A DNA stretch of 27,005 bases, from contig DBWY01000014.1 of NCBI GenBank assembly GCA_002309195.1, positions 1-27,005 on the forward strand. Direction: 5' to 3'. Positions 1 to 8,347 of this stretch are shown here, piece by piece. Both the position numbers and the translations under genes were made by a program. The notes beneath the pieces were generated by a model. The model saw nothing but the letters and a program-made list of their open reading frames with translations. It was not told the origin of the DNA and made no database searches. Every line of letters starts with the position of its first letter. The stretch's first letter is position 1. Source of the DNA: Treponema sp. UBA1226. Lineage in GTDB: Bacteria; Spirochaetota; Spirochaetia; Treponematales; Treponemataceae.

Positions 1-37
1 CAGGGGGCCCAAAATTGACGGACACGCCATATCTCAT
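1..37 (-). CDS. 5' end of an unidentified gene, cut by the window edge
   Basis: An ATG at 37-35 on the minus strand is preceded by AGGAAG with a 9-base spacer, and the frame stays open to the window edge, giving MRYGVSVNFGPP. It lies about 146 bp downstream of rodA in the same direction, so it could be the next gene of that block. Twelve residues are too few to recognise a family. The call rests on the start codon and ribosome-binding site alone. Confidence 0.35.
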   Translation of the reverse strand, partial: MRYGVSVNFGPP

Positions 38-183
38 AATATTTCACTTCCTATAATGTATATTCTGTCTACCAATATATATAACTTCTTACAAACCACC
101 CGCGTGTGCTACCTGCTGCACACCTCACCCGTTAATACTTTTATTCCGCATAAAAGAAAGATTTTAAAAAACGACTATAAAAA

Positions 184-1503
184 TTAATCCATGAAATTAA
201 ATCGCCTGTATCTTATTGCCATTACAAGACCGATGCAGATCATCGAAGTCCATAGAGACGAACCACCGTATGACAAAAACAGCAGCGGAATTCCTGTAAT
301 CGGCATAAGACCCATAACCATTCCGATGTTTTCTACAAAGTGAAAGAAGAACATGCCGAATATTCCGGTTACGATATAACAGCCGTATTTTGAATGAGTT
401 TCTTTTAGAATATAGATTGTTCTAAGCATGATGATCAGGTAAAGGAGGAAGACTATAAAACCGCCTGCAAAGCCCCATTCCTCGCACAGAATGCTGAATA
501 TAAAGTCAGTTCCCTGTTCAGGAAGATAGTTCAAATGGCTCTGCATTCCCCTTAAAAATCCGCGCCCAAAAAAGCCTCCGGCACCTATTGCAATCTTTGA
601 CTGGATGATATTCCAGCCAGAATCTTTCGGGTCAACGTATGGATTTAAGAAAATGATAAGTCGCTTTAACTGATATCCTTTTAATTTTAATCCTACGAAT
701 TTTGAAGCAATGAGCGAAATACATATGATTCCGGCAATATACGCAATCCAGTAATAATATTTTGAATTTTTAAAAAGAATGCATCCAAGGATTCCTACAA
801 GCATTACGGCAAAGAAACCGAGCGTTACAATCATTCTGAGCCGTGACTCATTAAGGACTTTAAGCAAAGGAATGCTGTGGCGTACAATGTAAGTTTCCCA
901 TACAGGAAGCATTGTAAATAAAATCGTAAGTGCACCGACAGAAATAAAAATCATAATGTATTTTAATTTAATTCCGGATGCAAAAGCCATAAAAATAAAA
1001 ATCGGTATAAATACAAGTGCAGTTCCTAAGTCAGGCTGAAGCATAATAAGGCCGAGCATAAGTGCCAGAATCGAAACACTTACTATAAAACGTTTTAAAG
1101 GATTTTCGTTTTCGCTGTTATTTAAATACCAGGCAAGAAATACAATGAATATTACTTTACAGAATTCTGCCGGCTGAATGCTAAAAGCTCCGAAGCCAAT
1201 CCAGCTTCGTGAACCGTTTACATATCTTCCGCCGAAAGCCGTATATAAAAGTACAAGGCACGCAACGACAAAAATCCAGAATATATAGCGCTCGGTCTTT
1301 CTGTAGTCATAACAGGCAATTGCAATCATAAAAACAAGTCCGGAGCAGCCCCAGAGAATCTGTTTAAGATAGTTTGTATTTGTAAGAACTCCATCTCTGT
1401 TGATTGCCGCAGAATAAATGAATGCGATTCCGATTAAAGTAAGGCAGATAACACAAGCCAGGAGAATATAATCTATTGCAGCAAAGACCTTTATTTTTTT
1501 CAT
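184..1503 (-). CDS. rodA: RodA, SEDS-family peptidoglycan glycosyltransferase
   Basis: RodA polymerises lipid II into glycan strands during lateral wall growth and works with a class B PBP in the cytoplasmic membrane. The 439-residue product is almost entirely membrane helices. Family signatures are visible: SRSWIGFG and QPAEF near 98-113, QPDLGTA at 156-162, IIQSKIAIGAGG near 300-311 and LPEQGTDFIF at 328-337. The ATG follows AGGG by a short spacer. The PBP2 gene ends only 9 bases before this start, fitting translational coupling of the RodA-PBP2 pair. Compared with E. coli RodA (about 370 residues, from memory) there is extra sequence between about 195 and 275 that seems to add two hydrophobic helices. 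I see no clear terminator after the stop. Confidence 0.96.
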   Translation of the reverse strand: MKKIKVFAAIDYILLACVICLTLIGIAFIYSAAINRDGVLTNTNYLKQILWGCSGLVFMIAIACYDYRKTERYIFWIFVVACLVLLYTAFGGRYVNGSRSWIGFGAFSIQPAEFCKVIFIVFLAWYLNNSENENPLKRFIVSVSILALMLGLIMLQPDLGTALVFIPIFIFMAFASGIKLKYIMIFISVGALTILFTMLPVWETYIVRHSIPLLKVLNESRLRMIVTLGFFAVMLVGILGCILFKNSKYYYWIAYIAGIICISLIASKFVGLKLKGYQLKRLIIFLNPYVDPKDSGWNIIQSKIAIGAGGFFGRGFLRGMQSHLNYLPEQGTDFIFSILCEEWGFAGGFIVFLLYLIIMLRTIYILKETHSKYGCYIVTGIFGMFFFHFVENIGMVMGLMPITGIPLLFLSYGGSSLWTSMICIGLVMAIRYRRFNFMD

Positions 1504-1512
1504 ATAACTTCC

Positions 1513-3393
1513 CTACTCCATCATCCTTGTCGGTTTGATAAGCCATCTGAAATTTAATGCATTTACAGCTTCATCAAATTCCTGATTTGCAAAATAACCC
1601 TGAATGATGATATTTGCAGCATATGTTGCCCACCATTCCCATGTGTTTGCAGCTTCTACCATTACGTTTACTACAATCTGATCTTCTACCGGCGCATCAT
1701 AAGGTGCATAAGCTAAAAGCCAGTTATGCCAGCTGTCTGTATATCCGTTAACTTCTGCAGTACCGGTTTTACATGCAATCTTTACAGTAGGATTCTGCAT
1801 TGCATATTTTGCTGAACCATCTGTAGCAACAAAACGCAGTGCTTCGCGGATTTTTTTCCAGACAGATTCATCGATTGAGTTTTCAAACATTACTTCCGGC
1901 TCTACACTCTGAATGATTTCATCAGTAACAGGATCGCGCACTTCCTTTAAAAGATGAGGCTTGTAAATTTTTCCGCTGTTACACACCATGCACATTACAT
2001 CTGCTACCTGAAGCGGCGTTGCAGTCGTATACCCCTGACCGATTGATACAGCCATCGTATCACCATCGAGCCATCTTTCGTGATATTTACGTTCCTTCCA
2101 CAATGCAGTCGGAACAAATCCCTTTGAATGGCTCGGAAGGTCTACCTGTGTGCTCTGCCCGAAGCCAAACATCTTTGAGTATTCTGCAATTTTATCAATT
2201 CCAAGATGATCACGACCAACCTGCCAGAAATAAATATCGCAGGAATGTCCGACAGCATGTTTTAAATCTAGCTTTCCATGTCCTGGTCGCAAAATCCAGC
2301 AGTGGAACGTTCTTCCACCATATTCAATCTCACCCTTGCACTCTACCCTTTCATATTCAGGGAAAGCTTTTTCTGCAAGAATCGCAGCCGACATGATAAT
2401 TTTAAAAGTAGAAGCCGGAGCATAAGCTGCGTTAACAGCTCTGTTCAAAAACGGTTTGTTTTCTGCTTTAATAAGCTTCTGATATTCCTCTGCATAATTT
2501 TCTGAGTTGAACAGATTCGAGTCAAAATAAGGATACGAAACCATCGCAAGGATTTCTCCTGTCGAAGGTTTTAAAACTACTGCTGAACCGATTCGATTGC
2601 CCAAAGCTTTTTCGCATAATGTCTGGAGTCTTGAGTCAATCGTGAGGACAAGCTTATTTCCCATTTTTGGAGGAACACTTATCGATGTATCAGAAAGAAC
2701 TCGTCCCCTAACGTCTACGGTTTTTTCTTCATAACCGTCTTTTCCCTGGAGAAGTGAGTCATATTGTTTTTCGATTCCGATTTTACCGACGATACTGTTT
2801 TTTGTATAACCTCCCTGATTATACATCTGGTTCATTTCGTCTCTTGTAATTTTACCTACATAGCCGAGTATATGAGAAAAACTTCCTGTTTCGATATAGT
2901 TTCTCATCGGGCGAGAAATCCATGAAACTCCCGGAAGATCGTTTATATTTTCTGCGATGTTTCCGATTGCAGAAAACGAAACGTTTGTTTTTATCGTAAT
3001 CGGTGTAAATGTTTTTCTTACTTCAGGCGGAACATGCTCATCAATGTCACTTTTAGGAATTCCAAGTATAGAAGCAAGTTTTGCCGTTACTGTATCAAAT
3101 TCAACAGAAGGAATATCACCTGGAGTAATTTCTACAGCAAATGAATCAGAGTTAACAACCATAGCGTTGTCGTTGTTTCTGTCGTAAATTTCACCACGCT
3201 GAGCAACAATCGTTGTCTGTCGGCTTGAAATATTCTTTGACTGAATTTTATAAAGGCTTCCTTCGATAACCTGCATCGAAAAAAGCTTAAAAAGATAAAT
3301 ACAGATAATTATTGATGAGAGCATAACAAAAACATAGGCAATAACTGCCTTGTCTCTTTTTGTTGACTGATTGTTGTTATTATCTATACTCAC
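1513..3393 (-). CDS. mrdA: Penicillin-binding protein 2 (peptidoglycan DD-transpeptidase)
   Basis: This class B PBP cross-links peptidoglycan as the transpeptidase partner of RodA in the elongasome. The 626-residue product has one N-terminal membrane anchor (about 16-38), a dimerisation or pedestal domain with AQRGEIYDRN near 64-73 and GKIGIEKQYD near 203-212, and a transpeptidase domain. All three active-site motifs are present: STFK at 328-331 (nucleophile S328), SCD at 384-386 and KTG at 542-544. SCD replaces the more usual SxN. The start is GTG, preceded by G-rich sequence (GAGGG then GGGAAA). It sits between mreD and rodA, the standard rod-shape cluster order. Confidence 0.95.
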   Translation of the reverse strand: MSIDNNNNQSTKRDKAVIAYVFVMLSSIIICIYLFKLFSMQVIEGSLYKIQSKNISSRQTTIVAQRGEIYDRNNDNAMVVNSDSFAVEITPGDIPSVEFDTVTAKLASILGIPKSDIDEHVPPEVRKTFTPITIKTNVSFSAIGNIAENINDLPGVSWISRPMRNYIETGSFSHILGYVGKITRDEMNQMYNQGGYTKNSIVGKIGIEKQYDSLLQGKDGYEEKTVDVRGRVLSDTSISVPPKMGNKLVLTIDSRLQTLCEKALGNRIGSAVVLKPSTGEILAMVSYPYFDSNLFNSENYAEEYQKLIKAENKPFLNRAVNAAYAPASTFKIIMSAAILAEKAFPEYERVECKGEIEYGGRTFHCWILRPGHGKLDLKHAVGHSCDIYFWQVGRDHLGIDKIAEYSKMFGFGQSTQVDLPSHSKGFVPTALWKERKYHERWLDGDTMAVSIGQGYTTATPLQVADVMCMVCNSGKIYKPHLLKEVRDPVTDEIIQSVEPEVMFENSIDESVWKKIREALRFVATDGSAKYAMQNPTVKIACKTGTAEVNGYTDSWHNWLLAYAPYDAPVEDQIVVNVMVEAANTWEWWATYAANIIIQGYFANQEFDEAVNALNFRWLIKPTRMME

Positions 3394-3416
3394 TTTCCCA
3401 CACCCTCAAAAGTACT

Positions 3417-3920
3417 TTAATAATTTTCCGGCAGAAGAATAAAGTTAGAAAACCTGTCAAGAAATTTAAATACAATCGGAGACAGGAATGAATTTAGAAG
3501 AAGTTCAAACAGGAACACGTCCGTAAAAATATTATATGTATTTACCATGTTCGGGAAAAAGAACGATGTCATGTAAATTAAGATTGCCTTTAAAATTGTT
3601 CCGATAAATCCAATGAGGAATGTAACAAGGAAAGATTTTAAGTTAAGCATTTTTCTAAAATATCCGGTAAGATAACCAATTACAGTTCTTACAAGACAGT
3701 TAAGTCCAAATGCACTTCCGCTTAAAAAATCAATCAAAAGGCCAGAAGTAAAGCCCGTAATTTCTCCATGAAGACTTCCATTGTTTACTGCAAAATAAAG
3801 TGAACATATTAAAAGAAGATCAGGAATTACAGGTAAAATAGCAATCTTAGAAAGAATCGCTGTTTCCACGAGAACCGTAATGATTAAAAAGAAAATGCTT
3901 GATAAATAAGATTTAGCCAT
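3417..3920 (-). CDS. mreD: Rod shape-determining membrane protein MreD
   Basis: This 167-residue, strongly hydrophobic protein has about five membrane helices. It is assigned mainly by context between mreC and the PBP2 gene, and by the MreD-like PDLLLICSLYFAV segment near residues 33-45 followed by GEITGFTSGLLIDFLSG. MreD bridges MreC and the RodA/PBP2 machinery in the membrane. Its ATG lies inside the end of mreC (8-base overlap), which implies coupled translation. MreD sequences diverge fast, so context carries much of the call. Confidence 0.88.
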   Translation of the reverse strand: MAKSYLSSIFFLIITVLVETAILSKIAILPVIPDLLLICSLYFAVNNGSLHGEITGFTSGLLIDFLSGSAFGLNCLVRTVIGYLTGYFRKMLNLKSFLVTFLIGFIGTILKAILIYMTSFFFPNMVNTYNIFTDVFLFELLLNSFLSPIVFKFLDRFSNFILLPENY

Positions 3921-4821
3921 TACTGTCCTCCCCTTTTGTTTCTGAGTCAGTATTTCCTGCAGGGTTTTCCTTTAATTCAGTAGAAGAAATAACGATTACA
4001 TATTCAAGACGCGAAAAATTAACAATCGGAGTAATTTCTATATCAAGCGAAGAATCGTAATCAAGAACCGTAATTTTAGAAATCGTTCCAAGAGGAATGT
4101 CTTTTAAGTAGTTTCCGTTTTCACCCGATGTAACTACAACATCACCATAATGAAGTTCACCGATTACTTTTTTCTTTATGTATTTCATCGAAAGCGAAAT
4201 ATCTTCTGAACCGTTGCCAGAAACAAGACCGATATCACGTGTATTCTGAATGCGTGCAGAAACAGTACAGTTTATGTTATAAAGAGGCATTACTTCGCTT
4301 GTTGTATAACCTACAGAAATTACGCGCCCAACGATTCCGATATTTCCACCCTGAACCGAAATAACGCTCATATTTTTCTTAATACCTTCACGACTTCCTT
4401 TATCGATTATGATTGTCGTATGAAGGTTATCTGCACCACGGGAAATAATATTTGCTGGTATCGTTTTCTGCTGAACACTTTCTACAAAACCAAGCTGTTC
4501 TTTTAATCTTGCATTTTCCTTTCTGATACTTGCATTTGTTCTCTGCATGTATTCATAATCTTTTAACTTTTCAGAAAGGAGTTCGTATTCTTTATTTAAC
4601 TTTGCAAGTTTCTGAACAGAAGTTACTGTATCACGTACATAATATGTAACAGATGAAATTCCTTTTCCGATTACAGAAAAAATCGTAAATCCAATGTTTT
4701 TAAAACTTACGACAAAACCACCGCTGGAAAAAGAAATCATCATACCAGATGCCAGTACGAGTATTATGAGAAACAGTTCCTGAATGCGAAATTTAAAATG
4801 TGATTTTTTATCTTTTTGCAT
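3913..4821 (-). CDS. mreC: Rod shape-determining protein MreC
   Basis: MreC is a bitopic membrane protein whose periplasmic part binds PBP2 and stimulates elongasome activity. The 302-residue product has a short basic cytoplasmic N terminus, one membrane helix (about 15-34), a coiled coil (about 65-112), and then the beta-rich MreC core with IISRGADNLHTTIIIDKGS near 126-144 and GDVVVTSGENGNYLKDIPLG near 227-246. The tail is polar and acidic. It starts 12 bases after the mreB stop and overlaps mreD by 8 bases. Length and architecture fit the family. Confidence 0.93.
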   Translation of the reverse strand: MQKDKKSHFKFRIQELFLIILVLASGMMISFSSGGFVVSFKNIGFTIFSVIGKGISSVTYYVRDTVTSVQKLAKLNKEYELLSEKLKDYEYMQRTNASIRKENARLKEQLGFVESVQQKTIPANIISRGADNLHTTIIIDKGSREGIKKNMSVISVQGGNIGIVGRVISVGYTTSEVMPLYNINCTVSARIQNTRDIGLVSGNGSEDISLSMKYIKKKVIGELHYGDVVVTSGENGNYLKDIPLGTISKITVLDYDSSLDIEITPIVNFSRLEYVIVISSTELKENPAGNTDSETKGEDSNG

Positions 4822-4833
4822 TTGAAAAAAATT

Positions 4834-5868
4834 CTAACTGTTGATTCTATCGTACATAGCTCTGTCAGAAGACATATCTTTAAACAATTCAAATGCTTCG
4901 CCTGCTCCAAGTGCAACACATTCGAGAGGACGTTCTGCAAGAATAACAGGAACATTTGTTTCTTTAGAGATAAGTTTTGCAAGACCTTTGAGCATCGAAC
5001 CACCACCGGTCATAACGATTCCGCGTTCAACGATATCTGCTGCAAGTTCTGGAGGAGTATGTCCGAGTGTAGATTTAATTTCATCGATAATCATGTTAAC
5101 AGGTTCTTTTAATGCTTCACGAATTTCAACTGAGTCAATTTCCATTCTTCTCGGAAGACCTGTAATTGCATCACGTCCTTTGATTTCCATCTTTTCGATG
5201 TTCTTGTCCGGAGCAACGTTTCCGATTTCTATCTTTAATCGTTCTGCAGTCTGCTGACCGATCATAAGGTTATGAACGTTCTGAATATGCTTTACGATTG
5301 TTTCATCAAATTTATTTCCACCAACACGAATAGAAGAAGTATTAACCATATCGCCAAGGGAGATTACAGAAATTTCTGCAGTTCCACCACCGATATCACA
5401 AATCATATGGCCTGCAGGTTCGTGAATAGGAATTTTTGCACCGATTGCAGCAGCAAGACTTTCTGGAATTACTTCTACTTCTTTTGCACCTGCTTTAAAT
5501 GCAGCTTCTGTTACAGCACGGCGTTCAACTTCTGTGATACAAGATGGAATACCAATCTTCATTCTTGTTGAACTGAAAATTCTGTGCTTAGGTAAAATTT
5601 TTCCGATAAAATATTTTATCATTTTTTCGCATGAATCTATATCTGCAATTACACCGTCAGCGAGCGGGCGGGTTGCCATGATATTGCCAGGAGTTTTCCA
5701 GAGCATTCTCTTAGCTTCTGCACCAACGGCAAAAACTTTGTTTGTTCCTTTTTCTACAGCAACAACGGAAGGTTCATCAATTACAATGCCCTTTCCCCTT
5801 ACATAAATAAGTGTATTACAAGTTCCTAAATCGATTCCGATATCTGTTATGAAATTATTGAAAAGCAT
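4834..5868 (-). CDS. mreB: Actin-like rod-shape protein MreB
   Basis: MreB is a bacterial actin that forms membrane-bound filaments and orients lateral wall synthesis. At 344 residues it has the family's normal length. Actin-fold ATP-site motifs are clear: [11 protein letters not shown] near the N terminus, [25 protein letters not shown] in the middle and [12 protein letters not shown] near the C terminus. The ATG at 5868 follows a strong GGGGG ribosome-binding site. It heads the mreBCD-PBP2-rodA run, and a promoter-like pair lies directly upstream, so the elongasome genes may be transcribed separately from the rpoD block. Confidence 0.97.
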   Translation of the reverse strand: MLFNNFITDIGIDLGTCNTLIYVRGKGIVIDEPSVVAVEKGTNKVFAVGAEAKRMLWKTPGNIMATRPLADGVIADIDSCEKMIKYFIGKILPKHRIFSSTRMKIGIPSCITEVERRAVTEAAFKAGAKEVEVIPESLAAAIGAKIPIHEPAGHMICDIGGGTAEISVISLGDMVNTSSIRVGGNKFDETIVKHIQNVHNLMIGQQTAERLKIEIGNVAPDKNIEKMEIKGRDAITGLPRRMEIDSVEIREALKEPVNMIIDEIKSTLGHTPPELAADIVERGIVMTGGGSMLKGLAKLISKETNVPVILAERPLECVALGAGEAFELFKDMSSDRAMYDRINS

Positions 5869-5883
5869 TTTTCCCCCTACTTT

Positions 5884-5912
5884 ATTTTATGTGTTTTTTA
5901 ATATAATTTCAA
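5884..5912 (-). promoter_or_regulatory. Predicted sigma-70 promoter for mreB
   Basis: On the minus strand TTGAAA (5912-5907) and TAAAAT (5889-5884) are separated by 17 bases, each matching consensus at five of six positions. Transcription would start near 5877, leaving about 9 bases before the mreB ATG, just enough for the G-rich ribosome-binding site. The region is AT-rich, so a chance match is possible. Confidence 0.45.
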
Positions 5913-5923
5913 CAATTAAATTC

Positions 5924-6883
5924 TCAACGATACATTTTTTTTAATGCCGGCTCATAAGAACCGTCAATTTTAAGCGTTTTTCTCCATTCTGCCCTGGCTT
6001 TTACCATATCATTGTTCTTTTCGTAAATTAAACCCATTCCGAAATGCGCATCCGGCGAATTTTCATCCTTTTCCAGAATTGCCTTATAAAGCTCCCCTGC
6101 ACTGTCAAAATCATCTTCTTCGATGTAAATCTTGGCAAGAAGAGTCTGGCTTTTTAAAAGCAGGTTGTCATCATTTGCCCTCGAAGTTACCTGGAAAAGA
6201 TACTGCTTTGCGGCAGGATACTGACCTTCTTTATAATACTGTTCAGCAATCATAAGTAAAAGTGAATCAGACTCGCGAACATTAAGTGCTTCGCTAAAAC
6301 TTTTTATGCTGTCATAAGATTTACCAAGATAGCCGTAACTTATTCCAAGAAGTTCAGGAATATCATCTGCATAATAACCGTGCGAACGCGCAAGCTCAAG
6401 ATATTTTACGACTAAGTCTGAATAATAGTAATAAGAGCTTACCGTGTTCTTGTAAAAATATGCTCTTCCAAGCTGGTAGTAAATCTGTCCAAGCGTATTT
6501 GGTTTTGCATCCATAAGTGCAATTCTCAAAGAACGGATTGCTTCATCAATATATTTTTGAGAAAGAGTAGGATCAATTTCTGAACATGCAAGACGATAAG
6601 CTGCATATCCTCTGTAAGTAAGGATTGTATTTTTAAGAAAATTTTTTTCGATTAAAATTGAAGAAGTCTCAAAGACTCCAAGATAGTCACCTTCTTTCCA
6701 CTGGTTTTCAAGTTTTGTAATTGAAGGACTGTTTTTGACTTTATAACTTATAAAACGGGATAAAAGAATTATGATTACAGACAGAACGACAAGCGACAGA
6801 AAACTAATCAAGAGAATCGGAATTAGTTTTCCCTTTTTCTTTTCGATTACTCTGTTTTGATCCCCTTCAACAAACATAACCAC
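5924..6883 (-). CDS. Membrane-anchored TPR-repeat protein
   Basis: The 319-residue product has one N-terminal membrane helix (about 20-45, after a basic KKKGK stretch) followed by helical repeats of TPR type. Clear ones are AIRSLRIALMDAKPNTLGQIYYQLGRAYF-like units mid-protein and the last pair near 235-310, which includes SPDAHFGMGLIYEKNNDMVKARAEW. TPRs mediate protein-protein contacts, and this topology would place them outside the cytoplasmic membrane. No enzyme motif is seen. It lies between rnpB and mreB, and a role with the elongasome is possible only by position. The open frame starts at a GTG (6883), but the ATG two codons later (6877) is an equally good start. Neither has an ideal ribosome-binding site. 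Confidence 0.8.
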   Translation of the reverse strand: MVMFVEGDQNRVIEKKKGKLIPILLISFLSLVVLSVIIILLSRFISYKVKNSPSITKLENQWKEGDYLGVFETSSILIEKNFLKNTILTYRGYAAYRLACSEIDPTLSQKYIDEAIRSLRIALMDAKPNTLGQIYYQLGRAYFYKNTVSSYYYYSDLVVKYLELARSHGYYADDIPELLGISYGYLGKSYDSIKSFSEALNVRESDSLLLMIAEQYYKEGQYPAAKQYLFQVTSRANDDNLLLKSQTLLAKIYIEEDDFDSAGELYKAILEKDENSPDAHFGMGLIYEKNNDMVKARAEWRKTLKIDGSYEPALKKMYR

Positions 6884-6900
6884 CCGCTTAATCTATGAAT

Positions 6901-6924
6901 GCAGTTTTAAAACCCACAAACTGC
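6901..6924 (-). other. Hairpin between rnpB and the TPR gene
   Basis: GCAGTTT (6901-6907) and AAACTGC (6918-6924) form a 7-bp stem with a 10-base loop just past the 3' end of the RNase P RNA. It has no U-tract on either strand, so it is not a standard terminator. It may mark the end of, or processing from, the rnpB transcript. Confidence 0.35.
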
Positions 6925-6935
6925 TTAAAATAAAA

Positions 6936-7318
6936 AGAGACGGTAAGCCGGGTTCTGGACTGGAAAACAAATTCAAAGAATCTGCTTTCCTCATAACCAT
7001 CTATCTTTAGATTCAGATTACCCTGAACCTTAAGCGATCTACCCGCAGCGTAACTGTCCGGAACACATAGCTGCTGCTTGACCTTGCTCCAAATGAGGTT
7101 TACCCGCAATTTCTGTTACCAGAAATCCGGTGGGCTCTTACCCCGCCTTTTCACCCTTACCTGCCTTGCGGCCGGCGGTATACTTTCTGTTGCACTTTCT
7201 GTCAGTTCCGGGGTTATGCAAGAACTTATGCAACTGCCCGAATCTGCCCGGTTCTTATCCGGCATTTTTTCCGGTGGAGCCCGGACTTTACCTCGCATCC
7301 GTTCTATATCATCATAAA
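6936..7318 (-). ncRNA. rnpB: RNase P RNA (class A)
   Basis: This is the catalytic RNA that matures tRNA 5' ends. Read on the minus strand, the conserved blocks occur in order: GAGGTAAAGTCCGGGCTCC (about 7294-7276, the 5' conserved region after P1), the GGGTAAACCTCATTTGGAGC core (about 7105-7086), the GATAGATGGTTATG-type block (about 7006-6993) and AGAACCCGGCTTACCG near the 3' end (about 6958-6943), which carries the P15/CCA-contact region. The length of about 380 nt is normal for class A. Exact ends are uncertain because P1 pairing is weak to the eye. It lies in the gap between the zinc-ribbon and TPR genes, and short open frames across it are not genes. Confidence 0.95.
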
Positions 7319-7329
7319 ACAGACACGCG

Positions 7330-7335
7330 ATTATA
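7330..7335 (-). promoter_or_regulatory. Likely -10 element of the rnpB promoter
   Basis: A perfect TATAAT on the minus strand (7335-7330) lies about 12-17 bases before the mature 5' end of the RNase P RNA. No convincing -35 hexamer is visible at 16-18 bases upstream, where the sequence overlaps the end of the zinc-ribbon gene. The position suits a dedicated rnpB start. Confidence 0.4.
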
Positions 7336-7353
7336 TCTCTTTTATTTTATAAA

Positions 7354-8280
7354 CTAATTTTCTTCAGATTCTTCTTCTTCAGAATCTTCTTCATCTTCAT
7401 CCAGATCTTCGTCTGTTTCATCTACATCTTCATCATATTCAGAAGATTTTTCTTCGTAGTTTTCATCATCAGACTCTTCATCATCGTCAACTCTCTCGTC
7501 ACCAAGATAATCTTCGAAATCAGAAAGTGATCCGGCTTCTGCCATTGCGTAGTAGTTTTCTTCGTTCTCATCAGATTCCTGATAGAAAAGAATTCTACTG
7601 CAGTAAGGACAGAATAAAATTTCATCACCGTCACGAACTTCGTTTACAAACTGTGCAGGAAGAATCATATGACATCCTTCACACACACCGTTCTTAACGG
7701 CAACAATACCTTCGCTGTTACGCTGAATGATTGTCTTGAATTTTTCTACTGTCTCATTATCAAGACCCTGTCTTACTTCTTCTTCTTTTTTAGAAAGCTT
7801 TTCAAGCTGTGTATTAAATTTCTTTTCCTGTTTTTCGATAGAAGCTTTTGCAGTATTGATATCTGCAGATGTAGCATCGATGATTGATTTATCAGAACTG
7901 ATGCTTTCGCTTAAATCATTCAGTTGTCTTTTTTCTTTATCAAGTTCCTTGCGGATTTCTGCTTCTTTCTGTGTTGCTTCTGTAATCTGTTTATCAAGAG
8001 CTTCGTATTCGCGGTGAGTAGCAATGTTGTCCATTCCCTTTTCACCTTCTTCCCTTGATTTTTCTGCTTCACTCAATTCAACTTCGAGCTTTAAAACTCT
8101 TTCCTTGCATTCGTCATAAGAAGCGTTTTTTTCAAGAAATTCTTTCTGGAGACGTGCTAAAAGCTCATTCTGAGCATCAAGCTGTTTCGGAGCGTCCCTT
8201 AAGTTTTTTTCAATTTCATATTTTTCTGAAAGTACATTCTGAAGCGCCTGTAATTTATCGCGAACTTCTGTCATTTGCAT
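7354..8280 (-). CDS. Coiled-coil protein with C4 zinc ribbon and acidic tail
   Basis: The 308-residue product is a long coiled coil (about 5-190), then a C4 zinc ribbon with CEGC at 200-203 and CPYC at 224-227, then a highly acidic low-complexity tail (about 235-308, nearly all D/E/S). It matches the C4-type zinc-ribbon family once called DUF164, often proposed to bind nucleic acid, with no settled reaction. The ATG at 8280 is followed by another at 8274, and AAGAGG stands 9 bases before the first. The gene lies between rpoD and rnpB and has its own likely promoter. The acidic tail looks longer than family members need and could mimic nucleic acid or bind basic partners (inference). Confidence 0.85.
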   Translation of the reverse strand: MQMTEVRDKLQALQNVLSEKYEIEKNLRDAPKQLDAQNELLARLQKEFLEKNASYDECKERVLKLEVELSEAEKSREEGEKGMDNIATHREYEALDKQITEATQKEAEIRKELDKEKRQLNDLSESISSDKSIIDATSADINTAKASIEKQEKKFNTQLEKLSKKEEEVRQGLDNETVEKFKTIIQRNSEGIVAVKNGVCEGCHMILPAQFVNEVRDGDEILFCPYCSRILFYQESDENEENYYAMAEAGSLSDFEDYLGDERVDDDEESDDENYEEKSSEYDEDVDETDEDLDEDEEDSEEEESEEN

Positions 8281-8313
8281 AAAGTAAAACCTCTTCTATG
8301 GGTATAATCTATA

Positions 8314-8342
8314 AATATATAGTAAATATTTCGTTATGTCTA
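8314..8342 (-). promoter_or_regulatory. Predicted sigma-70 promoter before the zinc-ribbon gene
   Basis: TAGACA (8342-8337) and TATATT (8319-8314) on the minus strand are 17 bases apart, five of six matches each. The start would be near 8307, about 27 bases before the ATG, leaving room for the AAGAGG ribosome-binding site. It lies in the 67-bp gap after rpoD, so this gene can be expressed independently of the dnaG-rpoD transcript. Confidence 0.55.
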
Positions 8343-8347
8343 CGAGT

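Noticed and set aside
104..123. GTGTGC/GCACAC hairpin downstream of rodA, considered as a terminator
   Set aside because: The stem is 6 bp with an 8-base loop and has no T-run on either strand.
6888..7357. Several open frames on both strands between the TPR and zinc-ribbon genes
   Set aside because: They lie on the RNase P RNA, whose conserved blocks explain the sequence.
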